Assembly: GCF_000002995.4 (NCBI RefSeq) | Contig: NW_025062477.1 | Span: 1,134,001-1,198,000 of the forward strand | DNA: 64,000 nucleotides | Direction of reading: 5' to 3' | Source: Brugia malayi | Taxonomy: Eukaryota > Nematoda > Chromadorea > Rhabditida > Onchocercidae | Shown here: positions 40,050 to 52,900 of the stretch, piece by piece | Layout: the number at the start of each line of letters is the position of its first letter | How positions within the stretch are numbered: position 1 is the first letter of the stretch | Notes under the pieces: model-generated | What the model was told of the DNA's origin: nothing | Database searches by the model: none | Seen by the model: the letters and a program-made list of their open reading frames with translations, nothing else | Made by a program: the position numbers and the translations under genes

Positions 40050-40690
40050 TACTCTCTTTTGTTAAAATTAACCTAATTACTTATCATTCAGCCTGAAATG
40101 ATAATTTGATATTGTTAAGCCATCCTGAATTACTTACTGTTTACGTACACAAAAAAAAATGAACTTTCTTTTGTTAAATTAACCTAATTACTTATCATTC
40201 AGCCTGAAATGATAATTTGATATTGTTAAGCCATCCTGAATTACTTACTGTTTACGTACACAAAAAAAAATGGAACTTTCTTTTGTTAAAATTAACCTAA
40301 TTACTTATCATTCAGCCTGAAATGATAATTTGATATTGTTAAGCCATCCTGAATTACTTACTGTTTACGTACACAAAAAAAAAAATGAAACTTTCTTTTG
40401 TTAAAATTAACCTAATTACTTATCATCCAACCTGAAATGATAATTTGGTATTGTTAAGCCATCCTGAATTACTTACTGTTTACGTACACAAAAAAAAATG
40501 AAACTTTCTTTTGTTAAAATTAACTTAATTACTTATCATTCAGCCTGAAATGATAATTTGATATTGTTAAGCCATCCTGAATTACTTACTGTTTACGTAC
40601 ACAAAAAAAAAAAAAAAAAAATGAAACTCTCTTCTGTTAAGATTAACCTAATTACTTATCATTCAACCTGAATTACTTACTCTTTATGTC
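40050..40690. repeat. Minisatellite of about 112 bp, six copies
   Basis: Six head-to-tail units beginning at about 40050; the shared CTTATCATTCAGCCTGAAATG recurs at 40080, 40191, 40304, 40419, 40532 and 40655. Each of the first five holds TTAAGCCATCCTGAATTACT and TTTACGTACACA followed by an A run of variable length, which explains most of the period change. The sixth is internally deleted. Copies are nearly identical, so the array is young or homogenised. Confidence 0.9.
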
Positions 40691-42049
40691 ATAGATTTTC
40701 CAAAATTAGAATGATAAATAACTTCCATCTAAGATTTTATTTATGATTAAAAAATTCAAATTGGAAATTTGCAAATTAATACTAATGATATCAACTGCAA
40801 CTCTCTTCAAATGTCATGTATACATATATATGTGACAATGTATGTGACAGCAAAAAAAAAAAAAAAAAAAAAAAAACAAACCTTAAAGACCTTAAAGAGA
40901 AGGTATTTTGCACTTTTATCTAAAATGCAAACTCGTTTTATGCATTAAAAAAGAAAGCACAAGAAGTTTCTTTTTTTTTTTTATTTTCTTTGTAACTTTC
41001 TTTTATCTTTTTGATGTATTTAATATCATAGTTTTTTTTTTTATTGAAATTGAAAAGAATAGTTGAATGATTTGAATAAATGATAAAAAGGAATAATATT
41101 TTTTAGCAAGAAGAAATGAGAATGTATTAAACGATAACTGGAACAGGAATTCCGGATTAGAAGATGAAATACTATTGAAAGCAAATATTATTAGGCAAAT
41201 TTAAATAAATTCATTAAAATGCGTAAAAAATAAAGAAAAAAAAAAGTTAAGAAAAGATAAATATGGATGAATTTTTTTGTACCAAATAAAAATTACAATC
41301 AATTTGTTATTAAATATAGCAAAAGAAAAAAAAAAAAAAACATTTTTAAACTTTCAAATATTAGTAATTTAATTTTTAAAACTATATTTTTAAATGTAGT
41401 AAATTCTCTGAAAAGATACTAAAATTCGAAAAAAAAAAAATCAATACTTTGATTTTCTTTTAAAGAAGATAAATGTCAACGTTAGCAGATAAATAATTTA
41501 TTAAATTTCAAACTCATTTCAGAAATAATTTTAAAATGTGTACTTTCGTATGATAATGAAATAACAAAATGAACATTATTTCAAAAAAAAAAACTTAATA
41601 TTTGGAAAAAAAAAAAAAGTTAAAAGTATGCAAAATTTAATGGAATCAACAAATAATCAAATATTGAATAAAAGAATAGGAAAAAAAAGGAGAGAGAGAG
41701 AGAGAGAGAGAGAGAGGGAAAGAGAGGAATAGAGGAGACATTCTTTAATTATAATATAAAATGATTTTGGTTGACAATTGACAAGTAGTAGTAGCAGAAT
41801 TATGCTAGCAATTACTAATAATATTGTTGAGCACTGCTCAAATGACCTTTCTGCTGTTGTTGTCATTGCAGAGACTGTCATTGTCATTATAACTGCTGCA
41901 ATTGACAATCATCGGGCGGTAAAGTCCTTGCAAATAACTTCAAATTTACGCTGTACATATGATTTGATCTTTATCTTAACAACGACATTTATATCACACA
42001 CAAATAGGTTTATATATGTCAGGTATTCTTCAGTGAAGATTTCGAAGAA
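40691..42049. other. Non-coding, with GA tract and paired ORF shadows
   Basis: Holds a (GA)n tract at 41691-41723 and a somewhat GC-richer patch at 41785-41935 that is open on both strands. No splice-bounded exon with recognisable product was found. Confidence 0.4.
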
Positions 42050-42193
42050 AAGGTATTCCGGAAAGTTGAAATTACGCAAAAGTAGTCCGGGATGTTGAAA
42101 TTAGGAGAAGGTAGTCCGGGAAGTTGAAATTACGCAAAAGTAGTCCGGGATGTTGAAATTAGGGGAAGGTAATCCGGAAAGTTGAAATTAGGG
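42050..42193. repeat. Short tandem repeat of about 29 bp
   Basis: Five to six units of AGTCCGGGATGTTGAAATTA type, alternating ACGCAAAAGT and GGAGAAGGT spacers, so the higher-order unit is a dimer of about 57 bases. Non-coding. Confidence 0.8.
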
Positions 42194-44114
42194 AAAAATG
42201 AAAAGTGTTAAAAGTTTTAAACAAATTGAAATAGACAAATGATCCAAATTTGAAAATGTGAGAAAAACAAGTTTTATTCTAGCTTTATCAGAAATTTAGT
42301 AATTTTAAAGCAATTAAATAAGTATGCAAAAAAGTGATAACTATGACTGATAATATGATAAAATGTGATTGAAAGTGATAACTAAGAGTGATAATATGTG
42401 CTCAAAAGTGATAACTATTACTGATAATATATGCTCGAATATTTTCTTACAAAGTTCAGAATGTCGGAAAGTTGTTTGATATCAAAAAAATGAATTAATA
42501 CTACATCTCTTAATATAATATCATTTCAAAGTTGCTATTCATAGAATTTTTTTCCGGATATTTTCTACCCGGCAAAACAATTTTAACTATTAACTGAAAA
42601 TGAATAAGCGTTAATTTTAACAATTCTGAAAATAAATATTGACAAGATTCATATGAGAAATTACTATACATCATCATTCATTGATAATTTATCATTTTTT
42701 TATTTTTGTGTAATAATAGAAAATAAAAACAGGAAAAAAAAAAAAAAGAAAACAATTTTATGCAAAGTTAATTTTAATCGTTTGAAAATTCCTTTCAAAT
42801 GTGCAAATGAATTTTGAGCTCTGCCAGAAAAAAAAAAAAAAACAAAAATGCTATTAAATTAATTGTAAATTTGGAAATAAAAAAATAAAAAAAAATTTTT
42901 TTTAATAGAAAAACATTTATAAATTAGAGGAAATAAAAGCACAGTGTTTTTTTTTTTAAAAAAAAAAAAAAGAAAAAGGATAATTGATGATTGAAAGAGA
43001 ATGAAATTGTTGTTCAAATTTCGATTATCTATAAACTATCTTTCATACAAATCTTTCTTCTCTTCGATGTTAACCAGCCATTTTTTTTTTCTTTTAATTT
43101 CATACCTCTTTCATTTTCTTAAAAGAAATTTCACTTTTTTTTTTTTTTTAAATTAATAGCACTTTTGTTGGGTGTATGATATTTCTAATTTCCTTTCCTT
43201 TTCTTTTTTCTTTTTTTTTTTTTTTGAATTTAAATTCACATATCCATCGAACGGTTAGTTGCATTAGATGAAATCTGTCCTCTAATGGTTGACATTATTG
43301 TGTCATCCTCTCCTTTTGACATATATGAACTTTATCTACCAACTTTATCACAATTATTAACATCACACAAATTTTTTAATATTTTGTTTACGATCAGCTA
43401 AGATAAAATTAAAAGATGCAAAATAACCTAAAAGTCATCTATCTCTAGGAATTAATTTCTCAGGTTCATCTAAAAATTTCAATGCTATTTAAAAAAAAAA
43501 AAAATTGTTTGTAATACAAAATATTTGAAAACTAAATTTCATTTTACATAAATTTTTTTTTTTTCATTTTAATGCATTTTAGAGTATGAAATAGCTTAGC
43601 TTAGCTATACCATTAATAATGAGTAATACTACATAAAATTTATTTCTTCCAAAATTTTCAAATATAAAATTCATCAAAAAGGCAGAATGCAAAAAAAATT
43701 GATAGTCTATAACGGAAATTCTGAAAAATTTTTTCATTCCGGAAATGAAATAAAATGAAAAAAAGAGGAAAAAAAAAACACTCATTCTCATAGTGTAAAA
43801 AAGTAGAAGAAAATGAAAATTTTTATGATTTTTTTACAAATTTTAAATTATTTATTTGATTTAATTTTCCTCAAATTACGTATATTTTATTAAAATTATT
43901 AAAATGTTACATATTAAATGAAGAAAACACTAAAAAAAAAGGCGTTATTGTCTAATAATGGAAAAATATTCATTGGTTTTTTTAATGCGATGTGATTGGG
44001 ACATCAAATGACAAAAATTTTTTTTGTCAAATGAATTACAAAAATATCATAATTTATAATATAAAATATGATATTTATGATAAAATAAAATATGATAAAA
44101 TCATAGTAAATTCA

Positions 44115-44430
44115 TATTATTATTATTATTACTATCATTATTATCATTATTTATTATTAATTATTTATTATTATTAATATTATTATTATTGTTGCCATTG
44201 TCATCATTTGCGACAGCATCATTATAACTAACAAAAATGTCACCCACTATTATTGTCATCATTACCAATACCAATGCTATTACCTTCATCATAATTGTTA
44301 ATTTCATAATGAAACCAGGCACTCATTTCATAATTATCATCATCATTATCATCATCATCATCGTTAATCATTATCATTATATAATTGTTATTGTAAAGGA
44401 CATTATCACTACTTTACCAATTATTTACTG
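44115..44430. repeat. ATT/ATC trinucleotide-rich tract
   Basis: Interrupted (ATT)n passing into (ATC)n. Open frames across it are low-complexity Ile/Tyr strings and not genes. Confidence 0.75.
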
Positions 44431-44938
44431 TTATCACTAAATATTATAGCATCGCCACTAAAATTATTTACTTTATCACAAAATTCATTTTTTTTTTTTA
44501 AACATATAAATCAATCATTGCAATGAATTCAAATCATTTTAAATTATTTAAAAGTGATTTTTATTATGCTTTTAGCACACAAAAATGTGGACTTTGCTCA
44601 TTCTTTTCATGTAAAAATGATTTGCTCTAAAATTAGAAATGAAATATTTATTCATATTACGTAGTCCCATTATCACCCATTTTTGTACGACACAGTTAAT
44701 TCACGTATTCACGTAATTGATTTATTTCATTTGACAAAATAATATAAATTTTAAGACAAAATGTGAAACAAATAATTTTTCATTCTGTTAAATTTCACAC
44801 ATTATCAGAGTTTTTTCAACTATAAATCATTTAAAAAAAAAAAAAAAAGAAAACGGTGTATCACGCATTCCACGTAAATAGGAGGAGTAAAAGGTGACAA
44901 TTCCTATAAATATGAGAATGTGAGGAGTACATTTTTAT

Positions 44939-45120
44939 TTGATAATTTAGAATTAAATAATAAATAAAATGACAAGATTTAGAATTAAATAATAAATAAA
45001 TAACAAGATTTAGAATTAAATAATAAATAAATAAATAACAAGATGAAAGATGTAAACATTTTGAAACTTTTATAACAACAATGATGTTGTAAAGAAGAAG
45101 AAGAAGAAGAAGAAGAAGAG
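44939..45120. repeat. AT-rich 30-bp tandem repeat and adjacent (GAA)n
   Basis: Three copies of an AAGATTTAGAATTAAATAAT-type unit at about 44939-45043, then nine GAA/AAG triplets at 45092-45120. Confidence 0.7.
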
Positions 45121-46079
45121 CAGAAATGAATGATGAAAAGAGGAAGATTTTTCCATCTTGGCGCTAAAGATATGAAAAAGTGATCGATAAATTTAATTGT
45201 CATCTATTTATGTTTGACAATAGAAAGTTAGAAGATATTTAAGGGAAGAATTTATTAATAATATTAATTAATTAGCAAAATAAAAACAAACAAACAAACA
45301 AACAAATCACAAATTATTAAATCTATCAAATAAATACAAAATCAAATTTATTTTTTTTTTTTGGTGAATAGCAAATGCCCTTTTTTTTTTTTTTGTTGGT
45401 TAGGTGGTTGGAATGAGGAGGAAGGTTTTGTGATTGAACAATGGAATCTAAATGGTCACAAAATGGTGTGACATGCAAATGAGGAATAAACCACTTTTGT
45501 GTTTTCCTTTTTTTTTTTTTTTTTTTTTTTTTGTTAGTAAACAAATTTAACAATAAAAGAAAGTTACCGCGTTAATTTTTTTTTTTTTTTTTTTTCATTT
45601 CAATAGTATTACTTGTTACTATTTATTTCTAGGTTATGTTAGGCCTTTTTTTTTTTCGTTATTAAATTAGAATAATTTCATTTTTGAATAAAAAAATAAA
45701 TAATAATAACAAATAACATTTTACATTTTTATACTCATTTCCTGAGGAAAACAATGAGTAGCAAAAAAGATTATAAAGTTTAAAATTGATAGCAAAATGC
45801 ATTTGGATATTAATTTTTACTACTCTATTTTTGAGTGAATTGGTAAAGAAAATTGAGGATTAAATTTTTTTGACAAATAAAATTAGTAAATAATTTACAA
45901 TAAACAAAAAGAAAATGAGATCAAATAATTTTTTTTTTTTAAATTTTAACCCTTTTTTTTAAAAAAATTTTAATTTAATTTTTAGCACAAAAAACAAAAT
46001 ATGTAAATATTCAGAAATAACATAAAATAAGAGAGAAAAAGAGAGAGGAATAAATCGTTGACAAGGAAGCGAAGAAAAC

Positions 46080-46132
46080 GAATTATAAATTGATGATCCT
46101 TGGTCGAGCTGTCCACTACGACGACATGTGCA

Positions 46133-46179
<47 letters not shown>

Positions 46180-46330
46180 CAGGGAGAGATAGAGAGATGA
46201 GTCATGCGACAGGAGGATGTCATCTGAACGATAAGGTTAGCTTAAGGTGATGTACCGGACGAGGAAGGAGGATAGTTGTCTAGACACAACTGTCGCCGCT
46301 CTTGGTCATCATCCTCTGGTCAGTGACTAT
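46080..46330. promoter_or_regulatory. GC-richer island with a 50-bp (GA)n tract; candidate promoter or 5' exon
   Basis: The most GC-rich non-coding stretch between zoo-1 and cor-1, split by an uninterrupted GA tract at about 46135-46176. It contains a small inverted repeat (AGTTGT, 6-base spacer, ACAACT, about 46275-46292) and a minus-strand donor-like CGGTACAT. It lies 11.5 kb upstream of the first recognised zoo-1 exon on that gene's strand, so it could be its promoter or 5' UTR exon. This is inference. Confidence 0.3.
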
Positions 46331-47077
46331 TGCTTAATTATGACAAATGACCATTAACATTTAGCTTTTTTTTTTTTCCTTTCTTTTTTTTTTGCAAAGT
46401 TTTATGACTTTAAAATGACCGCCATTTTTTGTGTAAACTTTTCGAAGAAATCCCAAAGAGAATAATGCAGAATTTATTCGATTAAAAAACATAAAAAACA
46501 ACATTTAGAGAAAATTTTGGAGAGATTTTATAAGATTACTTGCAATTAAATTTTATTTTGAGAGAGAGAGAGAAAAAAATAAGAAAAACAAATGGAATTT
46601 AAAAAATAAAAATAGCAGTTAATAATTTCAAATTTTAAGGAAATTTTAACTTAAATTTTTTTTTTTTTTTTTACTACCTATAACAAAATTTTCATTTTTC
46701 TAATGGATAAATAAATTCTGAAATTATTAAGAAATTATTAAAATCTTTTTCAATATTACAAGTTTTGAGAGAGAGAGAGAGAGAGAGAGAGATGAAAGAG
46801 TAGTTTAAAGTGATTTTAACAATTGTTATCCATTTGAATGATATATAACAAATGCATAATCTATAACATTTAATGAAATTACATCAAAAATGATTAATAA
46901 CTCTTCTCAATTTCTTCATTGTAAATTTTCTTAAGTAAATATATTACTTATATAATGTCTACTACTACTACTACTACATAAAATGCATATTTATTCAATT
47001 CAATTCAAAATTTTTGTTGATAATACTTTCTTATGAGCGTAAAAAAGAGTGAAGCAGAAATGAAATAAGTAGGATAA

Positions 47078-47726
47078 CAAATAAGTTATATATTAATAAT
47101 AAATATAATAAAATAAATAAGTAGTAATAAATAAGTTATATATTAATAAAAAATATAATAAAATAAGTAAGTAATAAGAAATAAGTTATATATTAATAAA
47201 AAATATAATAAAATAAGTAAGTAATAAGAAATAAGTTATATATTAATAATAAATATAATAAAATAAATAAGTAATAAGAAATAAGTTATATATTAATAAA
47301 AAATATAATAAAATAAATAAGTAATAAGAAATAAGTTATATATTAATAAAAATATAATAAAATAAATAAGTAATAAGAAATAAGTTATATATTAATAATA
47401 AATATAATAAAATAAATAAGTAATAAGAAATAAGTTATATATTAATAATAAATATAATAAAATAAATAAGTAATAAGAAATAAGTTATATATTAATAATA
47501 AATATAATAAAATAAATAAGTAATAAGAAATAAGTTATATATTAATAATAAATATAATAAAATAAATAAGTAATAAGAAATAAGTTATATATTAATAAAA
47601 AATATAATAAAATAAATAAGTAATAAGAAATAAGTTATATATTAATAATAAATATAATAAAATAAATAAGTAATAAGAAATGAGTTATATATTAATAATA
47701 AATATAATTAAATAAATAAATAATAT
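47078..47726. repeat. 50-bp AT-rich minisatellite, about 13 copies
   Basis: Units such as AATAAATAAGTAATAAGAAA plus TAAGTTATATATTAATAATA follow one another with an exact 50-base period over most of the array. The first unit is shorter (about 40) and occasional copies lose one base. Very low divergence between units. Confidence 0.92.
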
Positions 47727-47763
47727 ACCAGTTGTTAAAGTTGTACAAAAATAAATAAATTAT

Positions 47764-47795
47764 ATGACATACATATATATATATATGTATGTCAT
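47764..47795. repeat. 32-bp perfect palindrome beside the 50-bp array
   Basis: ATGACATACATATATA and its exact complement meet without spacer. It lies 38 bases past the end of the minisatellite and could extrude as a cruciform or impede replication. Confidence 0.8.
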
Positions 47796-49635
47796 TAGAT
47801 GAAAATTTCTTTATTGATTATTATTATTCTAATCATTTATTTTAATATATTTGAAATTATTCATTTAAATTCTTACTAAAGATTTCAATAATTGTTCATA
47901 AATTCTTATTAAATAGATATAAGTGTGTATGATGATGAATTGATGATAAGTGAATTAAATGAATGAAAAAAAATCAAATAATACATTAAAAAAATTTTTT
48001 TTTTCTTTTTTATATTCATTCGTAAATTTTGACATAAGTATCTTCTTGACATATTACTATTATTTAAAATTATCATTTTGTTGAGAAATTTTCAAATAAA
48101 ATGTAGTACTGAGGAGAGAGAGAGAGAGAGAGAGAAAGAAAGAAAGAAAGAAGGAGGAAAATGAGATTATTCAATTTTTTTTTATAATTTGTTAACTTCT
48201 TGATCATCACTCTTAGCAAAAAAAAAAAAAAAAAAAGTGAAATAATTCGACGAAAATTTCATCTAAGATCAAATTACCAAAAATTTTCACAACTTATTCT
48301 CGCTGTCTCCTTTTTATGCTATTCTACACTATGATCTATCTGTGCAATCTTTCTTCAACATTTTCAATATGTCACCAAGATAGATCAAGTTATCTGATCA
48401 GATCAATTATTCAATTTAAAAAATTTATCATTTCATGATAGTTTAATCATTCTCAAACTTACCAGTAAATAAATTCCCAACTAAATGACTCAAATCTATC
48501 AATAATTTCCTGTCATTTGGAAATTTTTTCCTACATATTTTTACTTGCTGTCTAGTTAGTATTGTATTTACAGATTTATTAGTATTACCTTAAGCTACTA
48601 CTCAAAGGATCTAAAATTCAATTCATCTCGTTAAGAGATAATTTTTAAAAGTTGATCAACTAGTAATAGCTGAGATATGCAAGCAATATTAAATTAACAA
48701 TTTCAAATTGAAAATTTTACCACATCATGTTCTTAATCTATTAAACAATTTAAATCTATCATAATTTCCTGTCATTTTTACATCACATTTTTTTATTTGT
48801 TGTCTTAAGTATAGTGTTAATCAGGAAAACAAATAGTGTACTTTTTACAGATTACAATTTTATTGTCCATATTGTTCATACAAGGCTTACAGGAGAAGAA
48901 AAATAAATACAAGAAAATGCGCAATATTTCTTTGAAAAAAAAAAAAAAAAAAGCAATTAAATAAAACTTTTTTTTTAAAACAAACTTCAAATACAATAGA
49001 AACAAACGAAAAGAATGCTTTTCCTAAATCAGTTAAAGAATTATTTCAAAAACGAAACTGAATAAACTTGAATTAGAGATAGCTTTAACTCTTTATTGCC
49101 ATCTTTAAATGTAAAAAATATATATATATATTAAATTTTTAAAGCAATTATATATTCTTTATTTTCACTTCATACACATAGAAAAACAAAAGGAAAATTA
49201 AAAAAAAAAAACATTGATTTTATTCAGGACTACTGTCTAAAATTGTTTTAAAATATATATATATGATTCACACTACCATTCTGTTTCGCTCGCGAGCAAT
49301 TTTTATTTCAATAGCAGAAAAGAAAAGAGAAATAAATTGAAAAGCAAAGATAAAAAGAATAAGAAATAAATATATAAAAAATTAATGATAGGATACAAAG
49401 GAAGTACCCGTAAAATATCACCATGAGATATAGCGAGCTCTTTCTGCAGATTGAATCTCGAATAATCTGGAAATTTCCTCTAGCATTTTACATTCTTCCC
49501 AAATTCATTAGATGTAACCTATCATACAAACTAAATGAATTAATATTAGCATTACTGGAAGCTATTAGCATTAAAAAAAAAGAGAAGAAAAGTACATATA
49601 CATCAAATGCAGCAGCAATTTAAATTAAAATTTTA

Positions 49636-49670
<35 letters not shown>

Positions 49671-49873
49671 AAAAAACAATACAGCATACAAGATGTTTTT
49701 TCTTTTTAAATTTTAAAGATCAATGCCAATTTTTAAATGATTGAAGAAAATTACCGTTCAAGGACAAAAATATTGTCCAAAAATTCCTAGAAATTTTCAG
49801 AATTTTTAAGAAATCATTTAAATTTAAACTTTAAATTAAAACATTTTTTTAAAGTTGAAGTATATGAACAAAT
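47796..49873. other. Non-coding region downstream of cor-1
   Basis: No exon seen. A segment around 48493-48560 (TTTCCTGTCATTT core) recurs imperfectly at 48752-48815. TGATCTATCT (48331-48341) and AGATAGATCA (about 48379-48388) form a 10-bp inverted repeat. Confidence 0.45.
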
Positions 49874-49879
49874 TTTATT
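49874..49879 (-). terminator. Probable polyadenylation signal of cor-1
   Basis: Minus-strand AATAAA about 31 bases beyond the stop codon; a normal spacing for a compact nematode 3' UTR. Confidence 0.6.
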
Positions 49880-49909
49880 TGAAACATCAGAGAATAAATT
49901 TTACTCTTA

Positions 49910-52900
49910 TTAGGAAGACCGAGAAATAACGCGGTTTACATCCATCTGCTGTAATTGCGTTTGCAGGAAATCGATTCGACTATCTTTCCAATGAATTTCA
50001 TAACGTAAACTTTCTATGTCTTGCTGAAAAAGAATTAAATATACTGTCAATTCGATCAGAAATTTTAACAAAATATAAAAGCTGAATTCATTCATAATAA
50101 GATAATTTAATTTTTGCACAAAATCATCAACTTTTCTTTTTTTTTTTTTTTTTTTTTTTAAAAAAAACAATGGAAAAAAGATAAAAACATGTATTTGTAA
50201 CTATCAATCTTTTATTAGAAGAAATTAAATGAATAAAGACGGAATAGAAAACATATTACTAAAGTGATTTACATGCAAATATAAGTAACTAAACTCAAAA
50301 ATGAAAGCAAAGTAAAATATTTATGGAAACAAAGATAAATAAATAAATAAACAATTGACAGGAAATAAAAATAAGTAAATTAGGAAATTTTGACGACTAA
50401 TTCATATCAACTATTAACGTCTTATCCAGTTCTCATCTCACAGCCATCATTTTCTAAAAATTTCTGATCCAACAAAAGTGGTATGTAGAATAAACCAAGA
50501 TGATTTTAAATTATTTTCCACAGAAAAGATGAATGACAAGACAGAATGGAAGAAAAGAATATATAAATTACAGAAATAAGGACAAGGAAATTTCACGAAA
50601 TTTAAAAATCTATTGAGAGCTTGGGATATCGCAATACCATCATCTATTAGTTGAAAGGGGTAATGGCATAATCAATTTTTCATAATGGATTAGAAATAGG
50701 TCACATTTAAAGAAAATCCTAGAAAAACAGGATTAAGAAGTGACTGAAGGTAATGCTTGGAATTTCTTTTTCGACTATTATTTCCATTAGTTACAGAATA
50801 AATTTTCGGTATGTTTCTTAACATCTCGGGAACAAGAAGATTAAATTTAATGATTTAATAGGTGATTCTTTAAAAAAAAATGATATGTTAGAAATTATTG
50901 GGTATTACTAGATCTGTTATTATTCTATCACTAATAATGAATTCGAAAAATATCACTGATAATGAATTCGATTTGGAAAAAAAACTGAAGTCGAAAACCT
51001 ATGTATGAATTTGCAGATACTCTAACCTGTTGTAGACGAACAATTTTTTCCAACTGTTCGCATCTATTTCGACATTTCCATAATTCACGTTCCATTTCTT
51101 TTAAAACACTCACCATTGCTTCTTCCGAGAAACAACTACGACTGCTAGAATGATTTGTAAGTTTGGTTAAGTAATTTTTAGCATTTGATAACATCACACT
51201 TCCCATTGATCTACCTGTTCAAGCTACTGCTAATTCTTATACAAGTACAGTCAGTTCGATCCTTTTTGCAAATAAATTAAGATGAAATAATAACTAATGT
51301 CCAAACACGATAATTTTACAAACTTAAAACTAAACGAAGATTCCAAGCACATACCTGTCATTATCTTCACTCTGCTCTTGTTCCTCCAATTTATCACTCC
51401 CATTACTTAATTTTTGAACCATCATGGGTTTATGTTGCTGTGTTCGTTTCATTAGCAATCCATCATATCGACTAGCGAAACGGCTTTCTACAGAAACACT
51501 TGGTGCTGAACCTGCCTTCGATGGAATATCTTTACCTGATTCTAAAAAAAAGAAACACCAAGTTACATAAGATACTAAAGAACACTGATTACTTAACACA
51601 ACCAGAAATTTCAGGTTTAAGACAGAAGCTTTGGATATCAAAAATTTGAATAAGAAATGACAATATTAATCGTGCTTGAGCCTATGATGCTAACGAACTG
51701 CGGTATTTGTATATATGCTAACATTTCGATATGAAATGAAAGAAATTTGACTCTAATATATGTCACAGCTAAAAATACACAAATTTAATAGTTTAACTAA
51801 CCGATTGAAAATAATGACGTACTTCGATCGACAATGCTAGCAATTCGTGGATTGGATAACGAATTTTTATGATTTAGTGCAATAACATCGGTAGCAGCAA
51901 CAGCAGCAGCGGTAGCAGTAGCAATTGGAGTATTCTTCTCGCTGACTGAAGATGAAAATGAAACAGGCGTATTTCCATTCTCATTATTTTTCTTTCCAAT
52001 ATATATGCCATTTGCCTCAGTCACTTTTCTTCAAAAAAAGTGAAGTACAGAAATAAAAATCAAGGTTATAAAGATAATATGTAGAAATATTAAAAAGATA
52101 ATATTTTATAAACAAAAACATGAAGAGAAATGTTGATTAAGAATATTTGAAACAAATTAACAAACTTAACATAACATAAATATTGTATTGAATGTTAATG
52201 ATCAAAAAATATATGATAACTCAAATAATAATTTAATAAACAACTTAAATATATAATAAGTTAATAAATAACTTAAATAACAACATACTCATTCGCATGT
52301 TGTTCCTTACTAATCTCAGCTGCGGATTCAGCAGCCAATTTTGCCTTAATTCTTTCAATCTTCAACAGCTCTTCACGATCTTCACGATCCGTTATTTCAC
52401 GATAGTCAGGTTTCGTTACCTAATAACATTGAATAACTAAATGAAAAATAATAATTCTAAACATTAGAACTTACAAAAAAAAAAAAAAGCCGAAACATTT
52501 TAATTAAACTAAAAAAAAAATGCTAGATATAGGGAAAATGGCAATGTTCAAAAAAGAATTTTATTAAATTTTCAGCAAATTGTTTCACTTTCTTTGAAAA
52601 AAAAAAAAGAAAAAAACAGTATTACAATGCTTGCAATAAAATTTTCGGATACATATTACAAAAAAAAAATTTCTAATTTTAACACCTGACAGGTTAATAA
52701 ACACAAGTCTATCAAATGTAGAAAAATAAACATTCCAATATTGAATGTGTTACCTGAGATAAAAATCGAAATTTACGATCATTATTGACATCAGCAATCA
52801 TTAGTTTTGTTCGATTACTCTCTTTGGCGAATGTTACTGGTTTATTTGTACAGTTCAGTAAACAATCTTTCAGTTCGAGCATGATCGGTTCACGATTTAA

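Noticed and set aside
41657..42098. ORFs on both strands (83 and 106 codons)
   Set aside because: Open simultaneously on opposite strands and partly made of a GA tract and a tandem repeat; no homology recognised.
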